A stretch of DNA of 55,670 nt from Candidatus Geocrenenecus dongiae. Lineage in GTDB: Archaea > Thermoproteota > Nitrososphaeria_A > Caldarchaeales > Wolframiiraptoraceae. A program made the position numbers and the translations under genes. Positions 17,733 to 26,193 of this stretch are shown here, one piece after another; position 1 is the first letter of the stretch, and each line of letters opens with the position of its first letter. Under the pieces are notes generated by a model that saw only the letters and a program-made list of their open reading frames with translations, searched no databases and was not told the origin of the DNA. The stretch covers positions 1 to 55,670 of the forward strand of contig JALNLN010000010.1 of NCBI GenBank assembly GCA_023267855.1, written 5' to 3'.

Positions 17733-18980
17733 CTATTTCTTCTTCAGTATCTCTATTCCAGGTAGTGTTCTCTTCGAGATATATGTTATCAGGGCTCCTC
17801 CTCCTAGACTTACATATGAGAAGTTGCTTGGACTTAAACCAACGAGTTCTATCGCTGTGGATGAATCCCCTCCTCCTATTAATGTAAATGCTTTACACTT
17901 AGATAATGCTTCATAGATTATCCTAGTTCCCTTCCTAAATTCTTCTCTTTCATAAACTCCAGCAGGTCCTTTAACTATTATTGCATCTTCTTCAGTTGTA
18001 TCTAAGATTATCTTAGCATATCTTCTAGCTGTCTTCTCACCTATATCGTATATCGCTCCAGGAGCTGGAAGTTTATCTACGTCTATCTCAACTCTCTTAC
18101 CATCTTCCTCATATGCAAAGTCTATCGGGGTCTCCAATCTATCTCCTAAAACATCTCTGATCTTAGCTAAACGTTCTAGATACACATCGAATTTTTTCTT
18201 CTTTATATATTCTTCTGAAGGTTCTCCAAACTTCACACCTTTTGTCATGAGGAACAACTGTCCAAGAATTCCTGCAGATAAAACTTTCTTTATATTCTCA
18301 TTCCTCTTAGAAATCAATGCGTCTATAACTTCTATACATTCTTCAGGCTTATTTCCACCCATAACCAACACTACTCTCCTATCTTCTTCAAGAACTGTTG
18401 TCAATGCTCTGAGTTCTTTCTCCATTATCCTCCCAGCTACTGTAGGTAAAACATGTGAGAATCCTACAACCGATGCATGTGCTCTATGTGCTACCGAGAA
18501 TGCATCTAAGATAAATAGGTCTGCTAGAGGTGCAAGTGTAGATACGAGTCTCCCGCGAGAATGTTCTTCAGGGGAAGCTTCTTTAGTTTCTTCATCAAGC
18601 ATTCTAACATTCTCAAGTAAAACTATCTCACCGTTCTTCAAAGACTTCACAGTTCTTACAGCTTCCTCACCAATAATATCTGGAACATACTTAACTGGCT
18701 TACCAACATGTCTTGAAAGAATTTCAGCATGATCTTTCAATGGTAAGAAATCTGGATCACCTTTCCTTCCCTGATGTGCTAAGAGAACAACTCTAGCATT
18801 TTTATCTGATAATTCCCTTACAGTTTCTGCATGAGCTCGAAATCTTTCATTATCTTTAATCTTTCCTGTCTCCGGGTCTATAGGTGAATTAAGATCTACC
18901 CTCACTATCACAGTCTTCTCTGAAGTATCTACGTCATCTAAAGTCCTAAACCAGAGACTACTTCTAGACATTCCTATCAA
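17733..18980 (-). CDS. pgk: Phosphoglycerate kinase
   Basis: The enzyme interconverts 1,3-bisphosphoglycerate and 3-phosphoglycerate with ATP. The 415-residue product has the family opening TVIVRVDLNSPID, substrate site KDNERFRAHAETVREL, VVLLAHQGRKGDPDF, LLENVRML and the C-terminal nucleotide-binding VKGPAGVYE and LIGGGDSSTAIELVG. It is of archaeal type. The frame offers MIGMSRSS, so the start may be at 18980 or three codons later. No gene is co-transcribed closely. GAPDH, its pathway partner, is 1.6 kb away on the same strand. Confidence 0.95.
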   Translation of the reverse strand: MIGMSRSSLWFRTLDDVDTSEKTVIVRVDLNSPIDPETGKIKDNERFRAHAETVRELSDKNARVVLLAHQGRKGDPDFLPLKDHAEILSRHVGKPVKYVPDIIGEEAVRTVKSLKNGEIVLLENVRMLDEETKEASPEEHSRGRLVSTLAPLADLFILDAFSVAHRAHASVVGFSHVLPTVAGRIMEKELRALTTVLEEDRRVVLVMGGNKPEECIEVIDALISKRNENIKKVLSAGILGQLFLMTKGVKFGEPSEEYIKKKKFDVYLERLAKIRDVLGDRLETPIDFAYEEDGKRVEIDVDKLPAPGAIYDIGEKTARRYAKIILDTTEEDAIIVKGPAGVYEREEFRKGTRIIYEALSKCKAFTLIGGGDSSTAIELVGLSPSNFSYVSLGGGALITYISKRTLPGIEILKKK

Positions 18981-19219
18981 CTATCTAAATAGTTAGTCTG
19001 ACTAATTAACGATTATTTTTAAATTTAAAAATAGATTGTAAAAAGCATCCTTAATATAATCGTTAGTAAGAAATCATATATCTAAAGCCCTCGATTACTC
19101 TCTTGAATCTTGAGTTATTCTTCCGATAACTTTTCATATTTCTTAAATGTATCTACACTTTGTCATTACTCTCATCGAGAGAGTTAAATTTTAAATAGAA
19201 TTCTAGTCTAAAAATTCTT

Positions 19220-20506
19220 ATGCCAAATAATTTTCTTAAGATTTTTTTCCAGTATGTTGCACCAGAAGATGCTGTGGAAAGAATTCTAGGTAGCTCTGAT
19301 ATATGTCCTAGAATTGAAGTCATAGATTCTTTAGAATCTCTTGGACGTGTTATCGCTGAAGATATTCCTTCACCTTTCTCTATCCCTAAAGAAGACGTAT
19401 CTCATTTCGATGGATATGCTGTAAAAAGCTCTGACACAGTAAATGCCTCCACTGTAAATCCTGTAAAGCTTAAGATAGCTGGAAGAATAGAATCCATTAT
19501 TGAACACGATTTATCTATTGGAGATAAGGAAGCAGTTTACGTAGTGACAGGCGTTAAAATTCCGAGGAATGCTGATGCAGTAATACCTGTAGAAAGAACT
19601 AGATTAATAGGAGACTATATAGAGATCCTCGAACCTTGTAAGAAAGGTGATAACATAACTTTTAAAGGAGCGGACATAGCTGAAGGTGACATAATTTTGA
19701 AAAAAGGTAGTATTATTAGACCTCAGGATATTAAGTATCTGCTAGAGATTAGGAAGTTTAAGATCAAAGTATATGCAAAGCCGAGAATTTCACTTATAGC
19801 TGTTGGAGATGAGCTTACTGAAAATCTAGATGAACTAACCCATAAGAAGCTTGAGACGTCTACAAAACTCGTAGCTAACTATATCAAAGAACTCGGCGGC
19901 ATCCCTAAGATAATGGGAGTGGTTCCAGATGACCCTGAACACATAATTAAAGCTGTAAAGAATTCTCTAGAAGATAGCGATATATGTGTAACTATTGGTG
20001 GCATTTCGTTAGGAGTTAGAGATCTATGCTGGAGAACATTATCCAAACATCCAGAAAGTATTCCAATAGCTAGAGGTTTAAGAATTCAACCTGGTAGAGC
20101 TACAAGTATAGTAGTTTTTTCTAAGAAACCTGTAGTAATGCTTCCAGGACACGTACAATCAACTATCTGTGGAACAATCTACATACTAATACCACTAATA
20201 TACTACATGTCTGGGCTATCAGCGAGAAAAATACTACCAACAATACCAGCAGAAATAGGCGAAGACATCGTTGTCAAAGAGTATAAATCTTTTAAGAGAA
20301 TACGTTTCGTAAAGTTAGTTAAACAAAAAGAGAAATTCATAGCTAATCTACTCATGGGAGATTCTTCAATGCTTAGCCCAATACTCAAATCTGATGGGTT
20401 CATAGAGATACCTGAGGGAGTAGAAAGAATAGAAAAAGGCTCACATGTAGATGTACACATATTATCATGGTCGCAACTATTACAAACATTCCTCAAAGAA
20501 TCATGA
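19220..20506 (+). CDS. moeA: Molybdopterin molybdenumtransferase MoeA
   Basis: The protein inserts molybdate or tungstate into adenylylated molybdopterin. The 428-residue product has EAIPSP-like domain 1 (IAEDIPSPFSIPKEDVSHFDGYAV, where most relatives have SAMDGYA), GDKEAVYVVTGVKIPRNADAVIPVE, the GD motif ISLIAVGDEL, the MPT-binding VTIGGISLGVRD and PGHVQSTICGTI, and a C-terminal beta domain. It is the normal length. It probably serves the tungsten aldehyde oxidoreductase encoded at 13.7 kb. The 239-base gap before it, upstream of pgk in the other direction, is AT-rich with only promoter-like sequence. Confidence 0.92.
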   Translation: MPNNFLKIFFQYVAPEDAVERILGSSDICPRIEVIDSLESLGRVIAEDIPSPFSIPKEDVSHFDGYAVKSSDTVNASTVNPVKLKIAGRIESIIEHDLSIGDKEAVYVVTGVKIPRNADAVIPVERTRLIGDYIEILEPCKKGDNITFKGADIAEGDIILKKGSIIRPQDIKYLLEIRKFKIKVYAKPRISLIAVGDELTENLDELTHKKLETSTKLVANYIKELGGIPKIMGVVPDDPEHIIKAVKNSLEDSDICVTIGGISLGVRDLCWRTLSKHPESIPIARGLRIQPGRATSIVVFSKKPVVMLPGHVQSTICGTIYILIPLIYYMSGLSARKILPTIPAEIGEDIVVKEYKSFKRIRFVKLVKQKEKFIANLLMGDSSMLSPILKSDGFIEIPEGVERIEKGSHVDVHILSWSQLLQTFLKES

Positions 20507-20630
20507 AGATGCCGATATGCTTGATAGAAAGTTTTGTAAAGCTTTGGGTACTGAGATTTTGTATTCTATCTCTCTCAACAATTTAGATCAATCTTCAGTA
20601 AAGTAAAATTATTGTAGAAGAAGTTTTTGG

Positions 20631-21659
20631 CTATAGCTGTTTTGCGATTAGATGTACTATGTCTACTAGGCGGCAGGAGTAACCCCATTCATTATCATAC
20701 CATCCAAGAACCTTGACCATGTCGCTTCTCTCACCTATCGTCATTATACTTAATCCATCTATGATACATGAATGTGGATTTCCGATAATATCTGCTGAAA
20801 CTATAGGGTCTTCAGTATACTCTAGTATATTCTTCATACTACCTTCTGCTGCAGATTTGTATGCTTTTCTTACTTCATCTACAGTTACATCTCTTTCTAG
20901 CAGTGCCGTTAAATCTGTTACTGAACCATCTGGTACAGGTACTCTGAGAGCTATACCATCCATCTTACCTTTAACTTCTGGAATAACAAGATGGAGTGCG
21001 GATGCAGCTCCAGTCGTTGTAGGTATTATCGAGAGTGCTGCTGCTCTAGCTCTCCTTAAATCTCTGTGAACGAGATCTAACACTCTCTGATCATTTGTAT
21101 ATGCGTGTACTGTTATCATGAATCCTTTCTTTATGCCAAAATTGTCTAAGAGTACTTTAACCATAGGTGCGAGACAGTTAGTCGTACATGAAGCACCAGA
21201 GATAACATCATGCTTAGACACATCTAACATATGATCATTAACTCCTGGAACTATCGTTACATCTGCATCCTTACAGGGAGCTGTTACAAGAACTTTTTTC
21301 ACAGTATCTCTTATGTGTTTTGAAGCATCTGTTTTACTTGTGAACTGACCTGTTGCTTCTACAACTAGCTCTACGTTTTCTTCTTTCCAAGGTATCTGAG
21401 AAGGATCACGTATACTGTAACCTCTAATCTCTTTACCATCAATCACTATGCCTTTCTCTGTGTATGAAATTTCTCTGTTAAATCTTCTATGTACAGAATC
21501 ATACTTTAAAAGTAACGCTGTAGTTTTAGTATCAGCAAGCTCATTAAATGCAACTACTTCGAAAACTTTACCATATCTTGGATCTTGAAGAGCAGCTCTC
21601 AAAAACAATCTACCAATCCTACCCATACCATTAATTCCAACTCTCAGAACCATATTCAC
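20631..21659 (-). CDS. gap: Glyceraldehyde-3-phosphate dehydrogenase, bacterial-type
   Basis: The 342-residue protein oxidises glyceraldehyde-3-phosphate to 1,3-bisphosphoglycerate, or the reverse. It has the Rossmann motif GINGMGRIGRLFLRA, the catalytic SGASCTTNCLAP with C158, the partner H185 in TVHAYTNDQ, and the end motif WYDNEWGYSCRLVD. This is the bacterial/eukaryotic class I enzyme. The usual archaeal class II enzyme has a different active site (SCNTT). The coenzyme-site segment reads FNELADTKT with Glu at 40, where NAD-specific enzymes usually have NDL; the NEL variant also occurs in erythrose-4-phosphate dehydrogenase, so the substrate is not fully certain. Transfer from bacteria is likely. 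Confidence 0.9.
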   Translation of the reverse strand: MNMVLRVGINGMGRIGRLFLRAALQDPRYGKVFEVVAFNELADTKTTALLLKYDSVHRRFNREISYTEKGIVIDGKEIRGYSIRDPSQIPWKEENVELVVEATGQFTSKTDASKHIRDTVKKVLVTAPCKDADVTIVPGVNDHMLDVSKHDVISGASCTTNCLAPMVKVLLDNFGIKKGFMITVHAYTNDQRVLDLVHRDLRRARAAALSIIPTTTGAASALHLVIPEVKGKMDGIALRVPVPDGSVTDLTALLERDVTVDEVRKAYKSAAEGSMKNILEYTEDPIVSADIIGNPHSCIIDGLSIMTIGERSDMVKVLGWYDNEWGYSCRLVDIVHLIAKQL

Positions 21660-21838
21660 AATAAGTATAAGAAAACTAATTTTTTAGTTTATGTATAAAA
21701 CAAGGTCTAAATATGTACGATTATAATTGGATTGGAATGAGTATTAATAAAAGCTTTCTAGTTTTCTGTCTTTTTAGATGAGTTTTAGATGAAATTTATG
21801 TCGGCTAGGGGTAAGTTGTAACTTCTTTGATGGGCATA

Positions 21839-21847
21839 AACTTATAA
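21839..21847 (+). promoter_or_regulatory. TATA box deciding the start of the RHH-nucleotidyltransferase gene
   Basis: AAACTTATAATG is centred about 30 bases before the ATG at 21874. It overlaps an in-frame ATG at 21847, which therefore cannot lie in the mRNA. The transcript would be leaderless or nearly so. Confidence 0.55.
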
Positions 21848-21873
21848 TGTACATCTATGATTTAAGAATTAGT

Positions 21874-22710
21874 ATGAGTAAGCATAGAACTAGTATAGAG
21901 TTTCCAGTAGAGTTATGGGAGGCATTAAAAAAACATGTTCCAGCTAGGAAGAGAAGTTCATTTATACTTGAAGCTGTTAAAGAAAAGTTGATGAGGGAAT
22001 CTCTGAAATGTTTAATTCTTTGTGGTGGTAGAGGAACAGGTTTAACACCTTTAACTTTCAGTATTCCTAAATCTATGATGCCTATCGGTTATAAACCAAT
22101 AATCGAACACATTATCTTATATCTTAAGAAGCAGGGAGTTTACAATTTTATACTTGCCATAGGATATCTTGGTGAACATTTGATAAAGTATCTAGGTGAT
22201 GGTAAGTCTCTTGGGGTAACAATAGATTATTCTATTGAGAAAGTTCCTTTGGGAACTGCTGGAGCTGTAAAAAATGCTGAAAAGAAATTTACAAACACGT
22301 TTTTAACAGTGAATGGCGATATTCTTTTTACAGGTTTAGATATATCCAGCTTGGTTGAATTTCATAAAGATAAAGGTGGTGTAGCAACAATCGTATTAAC
22401 TAGAGTTGAAGATGCTAGAAGGTATGGTCTCGTATCGATAGATGAAGAAAATAGAGTTATAGCTTTTAGAGAGAAACCTAAACAACAGGTTCCAGGTTTC
22501 ATTAATGCTGGAATATATGTCTTCGAACCAGCCATCTTCGATTACATTCCTCCAGATAGACCTTCATCTCTCGAAGAAGATGTCTTTCCAGAACTTGCAG
22601 ATCAGAATAAACTATATGCATACATACATAATGGATACTGGATAGATATTGGAGATGCTCTAGATTATGAGAAAGCATGTAAAGACTTTTACAACGGTGT
22701 ATTTTCATAA
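21874..22710 (+). CDS. Ribbon-helix-helix domain fused to sugar-phosphate nucleotidyltransferase-like domain
   Basis: Residues 1-42 look like a MetJ/CopG ribbon-helix-helix DNA-binding domain: strand HRTSIEFP, helix VELWEALKKHV, turn PARKRSS, helix FILEAVKEKLM. Residues 44-278 are a nucleotidyltransferase of the glucose-1-phosphate thymidylyl-/mannose-1-phosphate guanylyltransferase fold, with PKSMMPIGYKPIIEHII, the metal aspartate in TVNGDILF, FREKP, FINAGIYVFEP, EDVFPEL and WIDIGDALDYEKA. The signature that normally reads GGxGTRLxPLT reads GGRGTGLTPLT, with glycine 56 in place of the catalytic arginine. The domain may thus bind a sugar nucleotide without making it and act as a sensor for the DNA-binding part. 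This is inference; a weak enzyme is possible. Confidence 0.8.
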   Translation: MSKHRTSIEFPVELWEALKKHVPARKRSSFILEAVKEKLMRESLKCLILCGGRGTGLTPLTFSIPKSMMPIGYKPIIEHIILYLKKQGVYNFILAIGYLGEHLIKYLGDGKSLGVTIDYSIEKVPLGTAGAVKNAEKKFTNTFLTVNGDILFTGLDISSLVEFHKDKGGVATIVLTRVEDARRYGLVSIDEENRVIAFREKPKQQVPGFINAGIYVFEPAIFDYIPPDRPSSLEEDVFPELADQNKLYAYIHNGYWIDIGDALDYEKACKDFYNGVFS

Positions 22711-22775
22711 TCTACTCATTTTTTGGTAGATACTCAAGTTTAAGTACGGGCAGACTTTTCTTATAGAAGGAAACC

Positions 22776-23429
22776 ATGTTTACAGAAACTTCTAGACATA
22801 GGAATACTGTCATTATAAGTGTTTCAACAATTTTTGGAGCACTTTCCGCCGTACTAGCTATGTTGCCTCTCAGTTTCCCATTTCCACTAGTACCATATCT
22901 GAAGTTTGATATTGCTGAGATGCCTGTTTATGTAGCCTTCTTATCGTTTGGTCCTATACCTGGGTTTACTTCAGCTTTAACTTACTGGTTTGTATTAAAT
23001 ATGTTTGGTGAGTGGGCTCCAATAGGACCTTTAATGAAATTTATTGCTGTAGCTTCTACATTATCTGGATTTATGCTTGGCTCTAGGATTCTCTCGAAGA
23101 AGTTCTCAATGTATCTCCAAGTATTTTTCTATGGTGTTTTGGTGAGAGTTCTCGCTACTTCTATAGCTAACTACGTATTGCTAGCATTTATTATGCCATT
23201 CTTTTTTGAGTATGCCTCTAAAGTTGTTTCTACTGCTCTCGGCATAAGTCTTGGAACTGGATTTAATGCCTGGTTTCTAATACTTTTCTTGACAGCAGTA
23301 TTCAACATACTCCACGTTATCTATATAATGATTCCTTCTCTAATAGTGATTAAAAGTTTCTCTAGACAAGGGTTATTCATCGGTTTGAAAGAACCTTGGA
23401 TAATAGCTTTATCTAAGAAGAAGACTTAG
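22776..23429 (+). CDS. ECF transporter S component, RibU-like
   Basis: The 217-residue membrane protein has about six hydrophobic segments. The segment LVPYLKFDIAEMPVYVAFLSFGPIPGF resembles the conserved loop of riboflavin-type S components (YLKFDFSDIPxLIAxFLFGPLxG). S components bind a vitamin and work with an energising module (EcfT plus two EcfA ATPases), none of which is encoded here, so the module would be shared and encoded elsewhere. Riboflavin is only the best guess at substrate. It begins 65 bases after the RHH-nucleotidyltransferase gene; no functional link is evident. Confidence 0.75.
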   Translation: MFTETSRHRNTVIISVSTIFGALSAVLAMLPLSFPFPLVPYLKFDIAEMPVYVAFLSFGPIPGFTSALTYWFVLNMFGEWAPIGPLMKFIAVASTLSGFMLGSRILSKKFSMYLQVFFYGVLVRVLATSIANYVLLAFIMPFFFEYASKVVSTALGISLGTGFNAWFLILFLTAVFNILHVIYIMIPSLIVIKSFSRQGLFIGLKEPWIIALSKKKT

Positions 23430-23433
23430 GATG

Positions 23434-24384
23434 TTAGGGTTTCGTGCAGATTATCTTCTCAGCCACCTTAATCGCTTCCTCCATTATCTTCCCATTTACA
23501 ATACCGTTATTTACAGCTTTTTCAAGTAATTCTAGTTCTATTATTTTTGGCTCAGAATTTGGTAGAGCTACTACATCTAGCTCTAGATCAAAGTAATGTA
23601 TTTGGTCTGGATAAAATGCTATCGGTAGGTTAATATTATAATAGACTCCTTTAAGATTTCCAGAGAAATCGTAGTAGCTTGTCTTCATCCACCATTCTAA
23701 TCTTCTAGCATATGTTACAGCTGTATCTCCAATCTGTTTAGGAATCCCTAAGCCATCGTAAACTCCTTGACTCATTATCCTTCTAAGTATCTTAATTTCA
23801 TCATCACTTCTCCACACCACTTTTCCTATTCCTAGAACTATTCTTCTCCCATCAAGTTTTACGTGAACTATCTTTACTTTTGATCCAAGTCTAGGTGTTA
23901 GTTGTTTAACCTGTTCTTCAAACATTCTATTCATTTCTTCTGGAGGAACAATGCCTTTCTCTACGAGATCTTCTGCAAAACTCACCATATTTGAGAGAAC
24001 TTCACCTCCAGCTCTACAGTAATGATGCCATGGGACAGTGTATGTAACTCTAGCTCTAAATTCATCGAGCTTCTTCTTCGAATCTACTGGGAACCCCACT
24101 CTAACATGAGAGAAGGCTTGATCAAGCTTTCTCCAAACTATTATAGCATCTTCAAAAACATTCTTTAAAACTTCTATCAATCGTTCTAATTGTTCTCTAG
24201 ATCCTCTTATATCTATAAAATGTCTATCTTCTGAGTCTGTGATTAGTACTTCTGGTTCTGTGAAGACTTCTTCTAAACCAAATCTCTCTTTCTGAGACTT
24301 AGTAGGCTTAACTATCCTAAATCCTTCATCTAATAGTAGCCTTATGAGTGCTGTTGAATATATCCCTCTAACCGATATCTTCAA
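23434..24384 (-). CDS. fau-1: FAU-1-like RNA-binding protein/ribonuclease (DUF402)
   Basis: The 316-residue protein starts with KISVRGIYSTALIRLLLDEGF, the hallmark of the archaeal FAU-1 family, which is related to RNase E/G and binds AU-rich RNA. The C-terminal part (about 165-300) is a DUF402 domain (GVYYNINLPIAFYPDQIHYFDLELDV, seen in pieces). Known Pyrococcus-type members are longer, over 400 residues from memory, so a central segment, probably the S1-like part, appears to be short or absent here. A role in rRNA processing is known for relatives. It lies about 60 bases downstream of serS on the same strand and may be co-transcribed. Confidence 0.75.
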   Translation of the reverse strand: MKISVRGIYSTALIRLLLDEGFRIVKPTKSQKERFGLEEVFTEPEVLITDSEDRHFIDIRGSREQLERLIEVLKNVFEDAIIVWRKLDQAFSHVRVGFPVDSKKKLDEFRARVTYTVPWHHYCRAGGEVLSNMVSFAEDLVEKGIVPPEEMNRMFEEQVKQLTPRLGSKVKIVHVKLDGRRIVLGIGKVVWRSDDEIKILRRIMSQGVYDGLGIPKQIGDTAVTYARRLEWWMKTSYYDFSGNLKGVYYNINLPIAFYPDQIHYFDLELDVVALPNSEPKIIELELLEKAVNNGIVNGKIMEEAIKVAEKIICTKP

Positions 24385-24446
24385 TCTACTATAGACTATC
24401 TTCTTACTTCTCTATAATCTTGACGTGGTCTAGTTTTCTTTTAAGG

Positions 24447-25991
24447 TTATGTTACGACTTTGGGCGGAGGGGGTAGTTTTCCAATCTTTTCTCTTACTTC
24501 TACTGGCCAATCTTCGAAATTAAATCCATGTCTAGCTAGGAAGGCCGCCGCCCATCTAGTCAATCCATGACCTACACAGCCAGTCCATATATCTCTACCT
24601 TTAACTTCTTTTATCTTGAATGCTTTAACATAGAAATCTCTATGTACTGTGGCCGCTGTTATCTCAAGCCATTCTGCTTCTTCTCTACCTCCTCTATACG
24701 GTAGATAGACTTCTACGTCTAGTGTAGGTATCTTATCTATGCTGGATACGTCTATCAATCTTTTAGATGCTTCTTCTGGAGATAAGAAGAAGGGTGCCCC
24801 AGCTACAAGCCTCCACTCCATATCGAGAACCTTGTCTACAAGCTCTATAGTTAGATCTGTAACTCTATTTCTTAATTCTACTGTTTCTTCAGGGTTTGCT
24901 AAGAAAACCATCTCCATTCTCCAGAACTCGTTCGTTCTAACTATTCCCTCAACCCCTCCCGCTTCATTTCTCCAAGTCCAGCCTCCAAGCAAGTCGAATG
25001 CTTTTATAGGTAGATCTTCTAACCTAACGAGTTCTCCTGAAAAGTATTGGTAGAAAGGTGGGCACTGAACGGCTTCAAGAACATATCCAGGTTCTTCTAG
25101 AATATTCTTCAGCAGATCTCTCCTTACCTCTCTTCTAAGAATATATTCTTTCTTGAATTCTTCAAATGCTGCTGGATTTCTAGGTGGAGCACATACATAG
25201 AATACTCCATCTGGAAGATGTTCAACATATGTTGATAGCTTCTTGAATACTTCTAGAGGCATGAGTCTCGGGAACATCCATTCATGGAATCCAAGAGGCT
25301 TCGCAACATACTCGATAATCAATTCTGATAATGTTCTCAGTAAAGCTGTCAGAGGTGGAGTGAATATCCATTGACCTTTAGCTGGATAACGTTTAATCCA
25401 ACAAAGTCTCTCTGCTTCAGCAGATACTTCTCCAAGAAACTTGTAAGGCTTCTCTACACCTTTCTTTAAAACTGTACCGAAGGGCGCAAGTTTCTCTCCT
25501 TCAATTTTCACGGTTTCTTGTTTAGCAAGTTTTATAGCTCTATCAACTATTCTATCACGAAGATCGTGTTCTGTAAGGTTCTTGAAGATGAGTATTAAAG
25601 AACCGTCTTGCATGCTTACTTCTGCTACACCTTTCAGCGTATTCTCAATTCTAGATAAGTCTACACGTTCCCCACTAATCTTAACTACTAGTCTCTCAAT
25701 GAATACTTCTCGGACACCTATCTTTAAAGATGATCCGAGTCTACTGGCTAGAATATTCTTGAACCTCATTAAAGCATCATGTGCTCTCAATTTACCTCCA
25801 GAGATTATTCTTAACCATATTTTTCTTCCATCACTACTATACTCTACTATTACTGTTCCTCCACCAACTTCTCCAACATTCTTTCTGAAGATTTCATTAG
25901 CTTCTCTAACTACCTCAGCTACCTCATGTATGATCTTATCCACCTCCGAAGTTATTTCTATGTATCCTTTAAGCTCTATCCAAACCTCCAT
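24447..25991 (-). CDS. serS: Seryl-tRNA synthetase, methanogen-type (type 2, zinc-dependent)
   Basis: The enzyme charges tRNA-Ser. The 514-residue product is not the common SerRS. Its N-terminal domain (about 1-165) is the alpha/beta tRNA-binding domain of the rare form instead of a long coiled coil. The catalytic core has FHEWMFPRLMPLEVF, the probable zinc ligands in VQCPPFYQYFSGE (Cys), RTNEFWRMEMVF (Glu) and WTGCVGHGLTRWAAAF (Cys), and the motif 3 arginine in GLTRW. This form is known mainly from methanogens. No second SerRS is in the window, so this should be the cell's SerRS unless one is encoded elsewhere. Confidence 0.9.
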   Translation of the reverse strand: MEVWIELKGYIEITSEVDKIIHEVAEVVREANEIFRKNVGEVGGGTVIVEYSSDGRKIWLRIISGGKLRAHDALMRFKNILASRLGSSLKIGVREVFIERLVVKISGERVDLSRIENTLKGVAEVSMQDGSLILIFKNLTEHDLRDRIVDRAIKLAKQETVKIEGEKLAPFGTVLKKGVEKPYKFLGEVSAEAERLCWIKRYPAKGQWIFTPPLTALLRTLSELIIEYVAKPLGFHEWMFPRLMPLEVFKKLSTYVEHLPDGVFYVCAPPRNPAAFEEFKKEYILRREVRRDLLKNILEEPGYVLEAVQCPPFYQYFSGELVRLEDLPIKAFDLLGGWTWRNEAGGVEGIVRTNEFWRMEMVFLANPEETVELRNRVTDLTIELVDKVLDMEWRLVAGAPFFLSPEEASKRLIDVSSIDKIPTLDVEVYLPYRGGREEAEWLEITAATVHRDFYVKAFKIKEVKGRDIWTGCVGHGLTRWAAAFLARHGFNFEDWPVEVREKIGKLPPPPKVVT

Positions 25992-26153
25992 ACCTCAAAC
26001 GCCTAGCCCCACTACACCTAATTAGAAAATAAAAATAGTTAAGATAAATACTTGTTTTATGGACAACTCTAGATTTTAACACTTTAACAATAGGCTTTAG
26101 GTAAGACTAGGAAAATGCTTAGACTAATGCCTCAGGAAGAATCAGGCTCAAAT

Positions 26154-26162
26154 CTTTTATAC
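26154..26162 (+). promoter_or_regulatory. TATA box of the PCNA gene
   Basis: CTTTTATAC is centred about 36 bases before the ATG at 26194, giving a short leader that contains AGAGGAGAA, a good ribosome binding site. Confidence 0.5.
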
Positions 26163-26193
26163 TTCCATTAGCTTTTCATCAGTTAGAGGAGAA

